The position numbers and the translations under genes were made by a program. A stretch of 14,108 nucleotides of DNA from Anaerolineales bacterium. GTDB taxonomy: Bacteria; Chloroflexota; Anaerolineae; Anaerolineales; JABWBV01. Where the stretch lies: NCBI GenBank assembly GCA_027019845.1, contig JALUWE010000166.1, positions 1 through 14,108 on the forward strand, read 5' to 3'. Positions 7,422-14,014 of this stretch are shown here, piece by piece. The notes beneath the pieces are model-generated. The model worked only from the letters and a program-made list of their open reading frames with translations. It was not told the origin of the DNA and made no database searches. How positions within the stretch are numbered: position 1 is the first letter of the stretch; the number at the start of each line of letters is the position of its first letter.

Positions 7422-7509
7422 TCTCCCCCCGTGAGCGGTGACAAAGGTGGCGAACCCGCTCCAGTCCGTCGTTCTCGGTGCAATCTCCCCCCGTGAGCGG
7501 TGACAAAGG
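7420..7509. repeat. Two 28-bp direct repeats, 34 bp apart
   Basis: The same 28 bases ('aatctccccccgtgagcggt' plus 'gacaaagg') occur at 7420-7447 and 7482-7509, with no mismatch and a 62-bp period. The first copy overlaps the last bases of the kinase stop codon. Each unit has a small internal inverted repeat (ccg-tgag-cgg). In the second copy, the C-run and a following GGGG could pair. The role is unknown; it may be two copies of a dispersed short repeat. Confidence 0.9.
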
Positions 7510-7535
7510 GGCCGCTGCGGAGAGCGTTGGCTTGC

Positions 7536-7569
7536 AAACGACCTTAAGGTGAACTTTAGGTCGTTTTTA
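7536..7569 (+). terminator. Intrinsic terminator after the two-component system
   Basis: A hairpin pairs 7536-7548 (aaacgacct-t-aag) with 7554-7566 (ctt-t-aggtcgttt) through 12 base pairs and one T-T mismatch around a 5-nt loop. A TTTTT run (7564-7568) closes it. The arrangement separates the kinase unit from the membrane-protein operon downstream. The near symmetry may let it act on both strands. Confidence 0.8.
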
Positions 7570-7648
7570 GTTTGTCATAAGGACGCATAAGCCTCTCCCC
7601 GGTAAGATCGGGGCGCAAAGCAAACCTCGCAATTATTGGTCAGCACTT

Positions 7649-8746
7649 ATGAAAACGCACTGGGATCTGTCTTTCCGTTACTGGGTACTCTCCGTCTTGA
7701 CGATTCTGTTCATCGGGTTGTTGTGGTGGGCGCGGGAACTGATTGGCCCGCTGGTCATCGGCGCGCTGCTCGCTTTTTTGCTCAACCCGGCGATTGAATT
7801 TTTGTCGCATCACACCCGGTTGTCGCGCGCCTGGGTGGCCACGATTGTGTTCGTTGCAGGCGTGGGCGGGGTCGTCGCCCTTTCGGCGCTGCTCGTGCCT
7901 GTCCTGATTGATGAAATTCAGATTCTGTTTGTCGATTTTCAAAACATCCTTGCCCGGCTTCAGGTGATGCTCTCTCAGCCGGTGGTATTCCTCAACTGGG
8001 AACTCTCCTTTGAGTACCTGATCCCTGATCTCGCTCGCCTGCTCTCCGAAAGCATCACCACCCTCCCGGAAAACGCTTTTCTTCTGCTGGAGGCCACCAG
8101 CAAAAATCTGATCTGGAGCCTGGTCATTCTGGCGACCGTGTACTACCTGCTGCGAGACTGGTTGCGCCTGCGAAACTGGTGTTTCCAGGCCATTCCCGAA
8201 GCGTATCAGGCAGACGCGCGCCAGATTTATGTGGAAATCCGGCGGATATGGCAGGGGTATCTCCGCGGCAATCTGGCCCTGATGCTGGTAACCGGGACCA
8301 TGTTCTCGCTCGCCTGGTTGTTGATCGGCGTGCCCGGCGCGTTGATCATCGGATTGATCACCGGCCTCCTCACCATCATCCCCGATCTCGGGCCGGCAAT
8401 TGCTGCTGTTTTGGCGATCATTGTGGCGTTGTTCGAAGGCTCTACGTATTTACAAATATCCAATTTTTGGTTTGCAGCGTTGGTGGCCGGGGTGTACCTG
8501 ATTTTGATCAACATCAAAAATATCTGGATCCGCCCGCGCATTTTTGCCCGCAGTGTGCACATGCACGATGGGATTGTTTTTATTGCCATCATGGCTGCGG
8601 TGGTGCTGCAGGGCATTTTGGGTGCTCTGGTCGTTGTGCCTGTGCTGGCCTCAGCCGGGGTGTTGGGCCGTTATGTCTACCATCAGTTGCTCGGTTCCCC
8701 TCCCAGGGCATCCGATGAGGAAGAAGGAGAGAATTCGCCGGATTGA
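7649..8746 (+). CDS. AI-2E/PerM (YdiK) family membrane transporter
   Basis: A 365-residue polytopic protein of the AI-2E transporter (UPF0118) superfamily. Its first helices include 'GPLVIGALLAFLLNPAIEFL' (about 33-52). The hallmark central block 'WQGYLRGNLALMLVTGT' is followed by 'GVPGALIIGLITGLLTIIPDLGP' (about 227-250). It ends with paired helices around 'IRPRIFARSVHMHDGIVFIAI'. The C-terminus is a short acidic cytoplasmic tail (SDEEEGE). Characterised relatives export the AI-2 signal or act as Na+/H+ antiporters; substrate cannot be told from sequence. There are about eight predicted membrane helices. The next gene, a TerC homologue, starts 25 bp downstream, which suggests one operon. No strong Shine-Dalgarno precedes 7649. 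Confidence 0.88.
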   Translation: MKTHWDLSFRYWVLSVLTILFIGLLWWARELIGPLVIGALLAFLLNPAIEFLSHHTRLSRAWVATIVFVAGVGGVVALSALLVPVLIDEIQILFVDFQNILARLQVMLSQPVVFLNWELSFEYLIPDLARLLSESITTLPENAFLLLEATSKNLIWSLVILATVYYLLRDWLRLRNWCFQAIPEAYQADARQIYVEIRRIWQGYLRGNLALMLVTGTMFSLAWLLIGVPGALIIGLITGLLTIIPDLGPAIAAVLAIIVALFEGSTYLQISNFWFAALVAGVYLILINIKNIWIRPRIFARSVHMHDGIVFIAIMAAVVLQGILGALVVVPVLASAGVLGRYVYHQLLGSPPRASDEEEGENSPD

Positions 8747-8771
8747 AGGAAAACATGGGAGTGTAGCAGCA

Positions 8772-9557
8772 ATGGAATGGTTGACCAACCCCGAAATCTG
8801 GATCGGGCTGCTCTCGCTGACAGCCCTGGAAATCGTCCTGGGGATCGACAATGTGGTTTTTATCAGCATCCTGGCCGAAAAACTTCCCTCACATCAACGC
8901 GCCCGGGCGAGGCGCGTTGGGCTTTCGCTGGCTTTGTTGGCGCGGATTGCGCTCTTGTTTTCCCTGGCCTGGGTGATTGGCCTGACTGCACCCATTTTGA
9001 CCCTTTTTGGCAGAAGTGTGTCCGGTCGCGATCTGATTTTGCTCGGCGGCGGTTTGTTCCTGCTGGCCAAGAGCACGCACGAAATCCATGACAAGCTGGA
9101 GGGGGAGGAGGGCCGCGCCAGCCAGCGGGTTTCGCCCTCTTTTGCCAGCGTCATCCTCCAGATTTTGTTGCTGGATCTCGTCTTTTCGCTCGACTCGGTG
9201 ATCACAGCCGTGGGAATGGTGGAGCAGCTTGGCGTGATGGTTGCGGCGGTGGTGATCGCGGTGCTCATCATGTTGCTCTCTGCTGAGGCGATCAGCGCCT
9301 TTATCGGCCGTCATCCCACCATCAAGATTCTGGCACTCAGTTTTCTCTTGCTGATCGGCCTGGCGCTGGTCATGGAAGGTTTGCACCAGCCGATCCCCAA
9401 AGGGTATATCTATTTCGCCATGGGTTTTTCCATTTTTGTCGAGATGGTCAACTTGCGGGTGCGGGCAAAGAAGCCCCCCAGCCCGGTCAGGCTGCGGCAG
9501 GCCTATACCCCGGAGAGCCAGCTTACGGGAACGGCCCGCCCGGAGAAGGAAACATGA
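8772..9557 (+). CDS. TerC-family integral membrane protein (metal-ion transporter type)
   Basis: A 261-residue TerC-type protein. Conserved acidic membrane residues are present: E20 and D26-N27 in 'ALEIVLGIDNVVF', and D135 and D141 in 'LLLDLVFSLDSVITAVGM'. These belong to the two repeated half-motifs of the family, which includes the YceF/YkoY/MeeF-type proteins linked to manganese export and co-translocational metal loading. 'FAMGFSIFVEMVNLRVR' closes the core, and about 30 polar residues follow. GGGAG (8757-8761) lies 10 nt before the ATG at 8772; the frame is open further back, but only through the end of the AI-2E gene. The stop overlaps the next start as ATGA, so translation is probably coupled. 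Tellurite resistance itself is not implied. Confidence 0.92.
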   Translation: MEWLTNPEIWIGLLSLTALEIVLGIDNVVFISILAEKLPSHQRARARRVGLSLALLARIALLFSLAWVIGLTAPILTLFGRSVSGRDLILLGGGLFLLAKSTHEIHDKLEGEEGRASQRVSPSFASVILQILLLDLVFSLDSVITAVGMVEQLGVMVAAVVIAVLIMLLSAEAISAFIGRHPTIKILALSFLLLIGLALVMEGLHQPIPKGYIYFAMGFSIFVEMVNLRVRAKKPPSPVRLRQAYTPESQLTGTARPEKET

Positions 9558-10591
9558 AAGATTCGCTGACTTCCTCCTCGCCCACGCTGTTGACGCCGCC
9601 GGTCTCGCCCCCCGAAAGCCAGGTGCGCAACTGGTTCTTTTTGCCGGATGATGATCCGGTCATCGATCATATCAAGACCGTGATGTGGGACCGGGACAAT
9701 CCCCCCACGCGCTGGCGGGCGGCCCGGCTTTCCCCCGCGGCCTATGTGTATTGGGAGCAAGAAACCGGCTGGAAGGTCGTCGCCAAGTTCTATGCCTCCA
9801 AAACCGGCCGCGCGGCCCCCCAGCACGCCGAGCGGGAGTATCACCGCACGCGGCAGGCCTGGGAGTATTTGGGCGCCGAGCAGGCCGGCAGGCCGGTCAA
9901 GCCCCTGGGCTTGTGGGAGGGCGCTTTGTTTCTGGAATTCGTCCCGGGGCTGACGCTGGAGGACCAGATCGCCATTCGGCGCAGCCAGCCGGGCAAACTG
10001 GCCTACATTCTCGCTACCGTAGGAAGGTTCCTGGCGACACTGCACGCCAACAGCCTCCAGCCCGAATTCACCCCGGATTTTGGGCCGGCCGCGGATTACG
10101 CTCACCGGCTGATCGACAACCTGGCCCGCCACGGTGTGCTCCGCAACCATCCCCGCGTCGAGAGCGGCCTGGCGCTGCTGGTCGAAAAATGGGCTACCGA
10201 CCCCCTGGTGTGGGATTACCCGCAAACCTGCAACCATGGGGACGCGACCACTACCAATTTCATCTTCCCCCCCCAGGGTGGTGTGGTGGCGATTGACTGG
10301 GAGCGCAGCCAGACAGCCGACCCGGCCGCGGATTTGGGGCGTCTGATGGCTGAGGTGACGCACAGCGTCAACCAGCATGGCGGCGATTTTGCCGAGGGGC
10401 TGGCGTTTGCCGAACATCTGGCCGCGGTCTATTGCGCCAGCCTGCCCTCCGATTGGAACACGGAGAACCTGGTAAAGCGGGCCAGATTTTATCAGGCCAC
10501 CAGCACCCTGCGGATCGCGCGTAACGGCTGGTTGGCGCGCCTGGACCGGTTAGCCCTGGCCTTAGAGGCCTTCGCGTTACTTTCAAAATAA
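9554..10591 (+). CDS. APH/choline-kinase-fold phosphotransferase, substrate unknown
   Basis: A 345-residue protein-kinase-like phosphotransferase of the aminoglycoside phosphotransferase (Pfam APH) family. An N-lobe lysine is visible at K78 (WKVVAKFYA), with E94 as a possible salt-bridge partner. The hinge region is 'FLEFVPGLTLEDQI' (about 126-139). The catalytic Brenner loop H228-G-D230-x4-N235 (NHGDATTTNF) and metal-binding D248 (AIDWERS) are intact, so an active kinase is expected. About 50 residues precede the fold. Overlap with the terC stop (ATGA) and an AAGGA 3 nt before the ATG argue for coupled translation. Chromosomal position and partners suggest a metabolic small-molecule kinase rather than drug resistance. 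Confidence 0.82.
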   Translation: MKDSLTSSSPTLLTPPVSPPESQVRNWFFLPDDDPVIDHIKTVMWDRDNPPTRWRAARLSPAAYVYWEQETGWKVVAKFYASKTGRAAPQHAEREYHRTRQAWEYLGAEQAGRPVKPLGLWEGALFLEFVPGLTLEDQIAIRRSQPGKLAYILATVGRFLATLHANSLQPEFTPDFGPAADYAHRLIDNLARHGVLRNHPRVESGLALLVEKWATDPLVWDYPQTCNHGDATTTNFIFPPQGGVVAIDWERSQTADPAADLGRLMAEVTHSVNQHGGDFAEGLAFAEHLAAVYCASLPSDWNTENLVKRARFYQATSTLRIARNGWLARLDRLALALEAFALLSK

Positions 10592-10672
10592 TGTGCTCAG
10601 TAGACAGGACTTACGCAGTTGGGAACTGTGAGCACCCGTCATTCTGAGGGCACGTAGTGCCCGAAGAATCCG

Positions 10673-10709
10673 AAGCGCAGCGACCGAAGAATCCGGAGCG
10701 CAGCGACCG
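10673..10709 (+). repeat. 23-bp tandem units inside element 1
   Basis: One full unit (10673-10695, first base pair of the unit varied to 'aa') and a 14-base partial unit (10696-10709) of the repeat with core 'gcgcagcgaccgaagaatcc'. The same unit is expanded to at least four copies at 14015-14106. A variant with a hairpin in place of 'gcgcagcgac' precedes them (10648-10672). Confidence 0.85.
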
Positions 10710-10736
10710 TCGGGGCGACCGGCCGGTCGCCCCGAC
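10709..10736. repeat. 28-bp perfect palindrome
   Basis: Bases 10709-10736 equal their own reverse complement: half-site 'gtcggggcgaccgg' then its mirror 'ccggtcgccccgac'. There is no spacer, so it could form a cruciform or a very stable RNA hairpin. No T-run follows, so it is not a standard intrinsic terminator. It sits in the middle of element 1. Confidence 0.9.
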
Positions 10737-10868
10737 CACCAATGGCCACGCGCCGAACAACCATCCCCGGTCCCCCGTCCCCGGTCCCCGGTCAAATAAC
10801 ACAAGCAACAGTTGGCATGAACTGCGTAAGTACTGTCAGTAGATCGAAGTCTCTGCATCGTTTTCAAC

Positions 10869-10895
10869 CGCAGATTGCGCAGATTACGCAGACTT
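10869..10895 (+). repeat. Three 9-bp tandem units (cgcagattN-type)
   Basis: Units cgcagattg (10869-10877), cgcagatta (10878-10886) and cgcagactt (10887-10895) run head to tail between the two MITE-like elements. I recognise this only as a short dispersed motif; no function is apparent. Confidence 0.6.
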
Positions 10896-10913
10896 CGTCG
10901 TGAGCGGCTTAGA

Positions 10914-11075
10914 GTCTATCCGAAAATTCTTTGCGGCGTGTCACTGCGAGGCGGCGAAGCCGCCGAAGCAGTCTCCTGGGCGATGAAAGGGGATTGCTTC
11001 CCTTCGGCGCTGCTCAGGGCAGGCAGCCCCTTCGGGAGCTCGCAATGACATCACAACGATATTTTTTGGATAGAC
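10914..11075. mobile_element. MITE-like element 2 (about 162 bp)
   Basis: Outer inverted repeats 'gtctatccgaaaa' (10914-10926) and the inverse of 11063-11075 match at 12 of 13 positions. A second, inner pair 'gtgtcactgcgag' (10938-10950) and the inverse of 11039-11051 matches at 11 of 13. The interior has a GGCGGC-gaa-GCCGCC hairpin (10950-10964). The inner pair belongs to the same style of repeat as the 'gtcattctgag' module but differs in sequence, so this may be one element nested in another. No transposase and no clear target duplication are seen. Confidence 0.55.
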
Positions 11076-11169
11076 ACTTACCCGAACTTCGGCTCAGTGC
11101 GGCGCTCGACAGATTTCACTCTACTGAATCTGTGTAACTGGCTGCATGGTTACGCAACGAGGAGAACAA

Positions 11170-12054
11170 ATGACAAATCTATTGCTCGTAATTTTGAAGG
11201 ACATCGGTGTATTGCCGGATTTACTGGAAGTCTGGCAAGAGATTGGTGTGCCCGGCACCACCATTCTGAACAGCGCGGGGGGACACGCCTCCCGCACCTG
11301 GTTGAGCCAGGTTGGGTTAGGTGCTCTTAACAATCTCTTCGAGACGAAAGAGGTGCAAACCCGCACGCTGCTGGCCGTCTTCGACGATGACGATCTGTTA
11401 GCGCAAGCCATTGCTGAAGCCGAACGCATCGTGGGCGGTTTTGATCGTCCCAACAGCGGGGTGGCTTTGGTGCTGCCGGTATCGAGGGCCATAGGGGTAT
11501 ACAAAGCCGCGCCGAAGCCCTCCCCGGAAGTATTGCCCCCGGTACTCCGATCCGATTGGATGACCTTGCGCGACACCCCTGTGGATGTTGTCGATTCCCT
11601 GTTGAACCTGAAACCCACCATTGTTTCTGCGGATACGCCGTTGGATGGCGTGGCGCGGGCCATGCTGGCGCAGCCAAGCGTACACGTCGCCTCGGTGGTG
11701 GCCGAAGACGGTCGTCTGATCGGCCTGATCGAGCTAAGCACGTTGGCCGATGATCTTTTCATCCACATTTTGCCGGAGGAATTCCTCAAGGAGATCACGG
11801 ATATGGAAAAATCCATCGCCTTTGCGAATAAAGCGCGCGCCCTCACCGCCCGGGATACCATGCGCCCGCCCGCCTGGGTCAAACGCGGCGAGACGGTAAA
11901 AGAAGCCTTCAGGAAAATGCACGACAACAAACTGCCGGGCCTCCCCCTGGTGGATGAGTTGTACCAGGTCATCGGCTATATCAATCTGCTGGAACTGTTG
12001 TCGTTGTGCATTCAGACGACCAATGGCGAAAACCTGCCCGAGGTGAAGCAATGA
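11170..12054 (+). CDS. PII-like domain plus tandem CBS-domain sensor protein
   Basis: A 294-residue soluble protein. Residues 1-112 show a PII-like ferredoxin fold pattern: strand 'LLLVILK', a helix, 'GVPGTTILNSAGG' (26-38), a variable T-loop-like stretch (39-64), 'TRTLLAVFDD' (65-74), a helix, and 'GVALVLPVSRAIGVYK'. Two CBS modules follow: about 143-195 (PTIVSADTPLDGVARAML...GRLIGLIELS) and about 225-283 (TARDTMRPPAWVKRGETVKEAF...YQVIGYINLLELL). A helical insert lies between them. CBS pairs and PII-like domains usually bind adenine nucleotides. AGGAG (11160-11164) selects ATG 11170 over ATG 11146. The stop overlaps the start of the transporter gene (ATGA), so it is probably that transporter's regulator (inference). 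Confidence 0.82.
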   Translation: MTNLLLVILKDIGVLPDLLEVWQEIGVPGTTILNSAGGHASRTWLSQVGLGALNNLFETKEVQTRTLLAVFDDDDLLAQAIAEAERIVGGFDRPNSGVALVLPVSRAIGVYKAAPKPSPEVLPPVLRSDWMTLRDTPVDVVDSLLNLKPTIVSADTPLDGVARAMLAQPSVHVASVVAEDGRLIGLIELSTLADDLFIHILPEEFLKEITDMEKSIAFANKARALTARDTMRPPAWVKRGETVKEAFRKMHDNKLPGLPLVDELYQVIGYINLLELLSLCIQTTNGENLPEVKQ

Positions 12055-13310
12055 ATCTCATCTGGTTAGCGGGTGGTGTTTTCGTACTGACGTATATCCT
12101 GATTGTCAGCGAGAAAATTCCTCGCACCATCTCCGCGCTCTTAGGCGGCCTGGCGATGATTCTGTTTGTCATCCCCCAGGAAGAAGCGTTCCGCGCTATC
12201 GATTGGAATGTGATTTTTCTCCTGGCAGGGATGATGATTATTGCCAATGTTCTCAAGGAAACCGGCCTGTTCCAGTGGATCGCCCTCCAGGCCGTGCGTT
12301 TGGGGAAAGGCGATCCCTTTCGGGTGTTGCTCTTGCTCTCGTTGATTACAGCGGTGGCGTCCGCCCTGTTGGACAACGTCACCATCGTTGTGCTGATCGC
12401 GCCGGTTACGCTTTTCGTTGCCTCGACCCTGCGAGTCAGCCCTGTGCCCATGCTGATCGCCGAAATTCTGGCCTCCAATATCGGCGGCATGGCTACCCTG
12501 ATCGGCGATCCGCCCAACATCTTGATCGGCAGCGCTGCCGGGATTGATTTTATGACCTTTCTTGTCAACATGGGGCCAATCTCTCTGATTGTCCTGGTGG
12601 TTTTCCTCGGCATGGCGCGGCTGATGTTCAAGAAGGAGTTGAGCGCGCAGGGGGAATCGAAGATCGACATTTCGGAGCTGGATACTTCCGCTTTGATTAC
12701 AGACCCGGTCTTGTTGCGCAAATCTCTGATTGTTTTGGGAGGCGTCACCGTGGGGTTTGTGCTGCATGGCGCGCTGCATCTGGAACCAGCCACCATCGCT
12801 TTGACGGGAGCAACCTTATTGATCCTGTGGAGCAAAAACGATCCCCACCACGCCCTGCGCGACATCGAATGGACGACCCTGTTCTTTTTCTTCGGGCTGT
12901 TCATCACTGTGGAGGCCATTGTGGATGTGGGATTGATTCAGATGGTGGCCGATGCAGCCTTGCGCCTGACCGGGGGGAATCTGCCGCTGACCTCCATGCT
13001 GCTGATCTGGTTTTCTGCGCTGGCATCCGGCATCGTAGACAACATCCCCTACACGGCTACCATGATCCCCATCGTCGAGAGCCTGGGGCAGGCCATGCCG
13101 GTAGAGCCGCTGTGGTGGTCGTTGGCGATGGGCGCAGACCTGGGCGGCAACCTGACCCTGGTCGGTGCTGCCGCCAATGTGGTGGTGGCCAGCCTGGCCG
13201 AGAAGAGCGGCTACCCGATCAGCTTCGGTCGCTTCCTGCGCTATGGCGTCATCACAACCGTCATGTCCCTCACCCTGGCAAGCATCTACGCCTGGTTACG
13301 TTACCTCTAA
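12051..13310 (+). CDS. ArsB/NhaD/SLC13-superfamily ion transporter
   Basis: A 419-residue polytopic transporter of the ion-transporter superfamily that includes ArsB, NhaD and the P protein. The two inverted halves are clear: 'SALLDNVTIVVLIAP' (104-118) mirrors 'SGIVDNIPYTATMIP' (326-340). 'NIGGMATLIGDPPNI' (143-157) mirrors 'DLGGNLTLVGAAANV' (363-377). A polar cytoplasmic loop lies at about 194-222. The DPPNI signature suits Na+/H+ antiporters or anion transporters; arsenite efflux is possible, but no ars regulator or reductase is nearby. AGGTGA (12041-12046) lies 4 nt before the ATG, and the ATGA overlap couples it to the PII-CBS gene. Confidence 0.9.
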   Translation: MNLIWLAGGVFVLTYILIVSEKIPRTISALLGGLAMILFVIPQEEAFRAIDWNVIFLLAGMMIIANVLKETGLFQWIALQAVRLGKGDPFRVLLLLSLITAVASALLDNVTIVVLIAPVTLFVASTLRVSPVPMLIAEILASNIGGMATLIGDPPNILIGSAAGIDFMTFLVNMGPISLIVLVVFLGMARLMFKKELSAQGESKIDISELDTSALITDPVLLRKSLIVLGGVTVGFVLHGALHLEPATIALTGATLLILWSKNDPHHALRDIEWTTLFFFFGLFITVEAIVDVGLIQMVADAALRLTGGNLPLTSMLLIWFSALASGIVDNIPYTATMIPIVESLGQAMPVEPLWWSLAMGADLGGNLTLVGAAANVVVASLAEKSGYPISFGRFLRYGVITTVMSLTLASIYAWLRYL

Positions 13311-13322
13311 AAGCGGCCAGAG

Positions 13323-13949
13323 ATGATTGCTTCGATAGAAAGTTTCGTTATTGCAAACCTGCAAGCGATCTATGACCGTATGGGCTGGTTGGGCGTCGCG
13401 GGTTTGCTGGTGTTCGAGAACGCCACCGGGATGATGCCCAGCGAGATCATTATGGGGCTGGCTGGCTGGATGCTGCTGGCCGCCCATGGTGTCCCGTTTG
13501 TCTACGTCTTTCTTTGGGGCGCCCTTGCCGCGCTGGCAAGCACAGTTGGTGCATCGATCACGTACTGGGCTGCCAACCTGGGCGGCAGGCCGGTCGTGGA
13601 GCGCCTGGCGGGTTGGTTTCGGATTGAGGTGCAGCACATCGAACGCGCGGAAACGTACTTCCACCGCTGGGGTACAGGGGTCGTGCTGTTTGGGCGCATG
13701 ATTCCGGGTGTGCGCACGTTGATCAACATCCCCGCCGGTTTGGCCCGGATGCCGTATGGCAAATTTGTGCTCTACACCCTGCTCGGTTCATACATCTGGT
13801 GTACGCTACTGATCAGCGCCGGCTATTTTCTGGGGTACGAATGGGGGCGGATCAGCACGCTGGTCAAGCAGGTTGCCCCCTGGCTGCTGCTGGTAGGCGT
13901 TATCGTGTGGGTGGCGATGTATTTTCGCAGGACTTCGCTGCGCTCGTAA
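13323..13949 (+). CDS. DedA-family membrane protein
   Basis: A 208-residue DedA (VTT/SNARE-associated) protein. An acidic re-entrant motif is visible as 'FENATGMMPSEIIMGLAG' (31-48). The family's basic loop is 'FGRMIPGVRTLINIPAGLARM' (about 123-143), with R125, P128, G129 and R131. 'FVLYTLLGSYIWCTLLISAGYFLG' follows. DedA proteins are proposed lipid-carrier flippases or proton-coupled transporters; some recycle undecaprenyl phosphate or phospholipids. The gene starts 12 bp after the transporter stop, so it is probably in that operon, though its ribosome-binding site is weak. Its last six or so codons and stop lie in sequence resembling the window's dispersed repeats (13933-13952), so the C-terminus may have been shaped by repeat insertion. 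Confidence 0.9.
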   Translation: MIASIESFVIANLQAIYDRMGWLGVAGLLVFENATGMMPSEIIMGLAGWMLLAAHGVPFVYVFLWGALAALASTVGASITYWAANLGGRPVVERLAGWFRIEVQHIERAETYFHRWGTGVVLFGRMIPGVRTLINIPAGLARMPYGKFVLYTLLGSYIWCTLLISAGYFLGYEWGRISTLVKQVAPWLLLVGVIVWVAMYFRRTSLRS

Positions 13950-13955
13950 TGAGGC

Positions 13956-13983
13956 CACAGGCATGAAGTGTGTAAGTCCTGTC
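13956..13983 (+). repeat. Element 1-type right end after DedA
   Basis: 'ggcatgaagtgtgtaagtcctgtc' (about 13960-13983) matches the right end of element 1 (10814-10837) at roughly 20 of 24 positions. The differences lie mostly in the four bases after 'ggcatgaa'. A short inverse copy of 'aggactt' at 13929-13935 lies in the DedA 3' end. This marks a second locus for the same repeat family. Confidence 0.6.
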
Positions 13984-14012
13984 AGAATGACACACAACCC
14001 CTGTCATTCTGA
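13982..14012. repeat. 11-bp inverted repeat at the start of the end-of-window repeat
   Basis: 'tcagaatgaca' (13982-13992) and 'tgtcattctga' (14002-14012) are perfect inverse copies around a 9-nt loop. It could form a hairpin after DedA, but no T-run follows, so I list it as a repeat boundary rather than a terminator. Confidence 0.8.
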
Positions 14013-14014
14013 GG

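Larger units (their letters stand above)
10603..10837. mobile_element. MITE-like element 1 (235 bp) with terminal inverted repeats
   Basis: The ends 'gacaggacttacgcagtt' (10603-10620) and its inverse (10820-10837) match at 17 of 18 positions. AGTA flanks both sides (10599-10602 and 10838-10841), a candidate 4-bp target duplication. There is no transposase frame inside. The body is itself made of repeats: 'gtcattctgaggg' (10639-10650 region), a GGGCAC-GTA-GTGCCC hairpin (10648-10662), about 1.5 units of a 23-bp repeat (10673-10709), a 28-bp palindrome and four 7-bp cccggtc-type units (10766-10793). It would need a transposase from elsewhere. Confidence 0.65.
10592..11169. other. Gene-free, repeat-built intergenic region
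   Basis: These 578 bp between the phosphotransferase and the CBS gene contain no credible gene. From left to right they hold an inverted-repeat element (10603-10837), a three-unit 9-bp repeat (10869-10895) and a second inverted-repeat element (10914-11075). After that come about 95 bp of plain sequence leading to the AGGAG at 11160-11164. Short frames here are read through repeats and match no family I know. Confidence 0.8.

Noticed and set aside
7420..7509. Minimal CRISPR (28-bp repeat, 34-bp spacer)
   Set aside because: There are only two repeats, the first overlaps a stop codon, there is no leader and no cas gene in the window, and the repeat ends do not look like a CRISPR family.
7597..7613. 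CCCCG-gtaagat-CGGGG hairpin upstream of the AI-2E gene as a riboswitch or attenuator
   Set aside because: The stem is only 5 bp, with no T-run, no known aptamer features and no competing structure that I can see.
7649..8746. Evidence of AI-2 quorum sensing
   Set aside because: The family name is historical. Members include antiporters, and no luxS or lsr gene is present here.
9554..10591. Aminoglycoside resistance gene
   Set aside because: It shares only the APH fold. The context is a chromosomal membrane-protein operon without mobile resistance signs, so a metabolic kinase is more likely.
10657..10842. Small frame inside element 1 (about 61 codons)
   Set aside because: It reads through the 23-bp units, the palindrome and the 7-bp repeats. 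It has low-complexity composition and no ribosome-binding site.
12051..13310. Arsenite resistance operon
   Set aside because: There is no arsR, arsC or arsA neighbour. The DPPNI motif is shared by NhaD and P-protein relatives, so arsenite is only one possible substrate.
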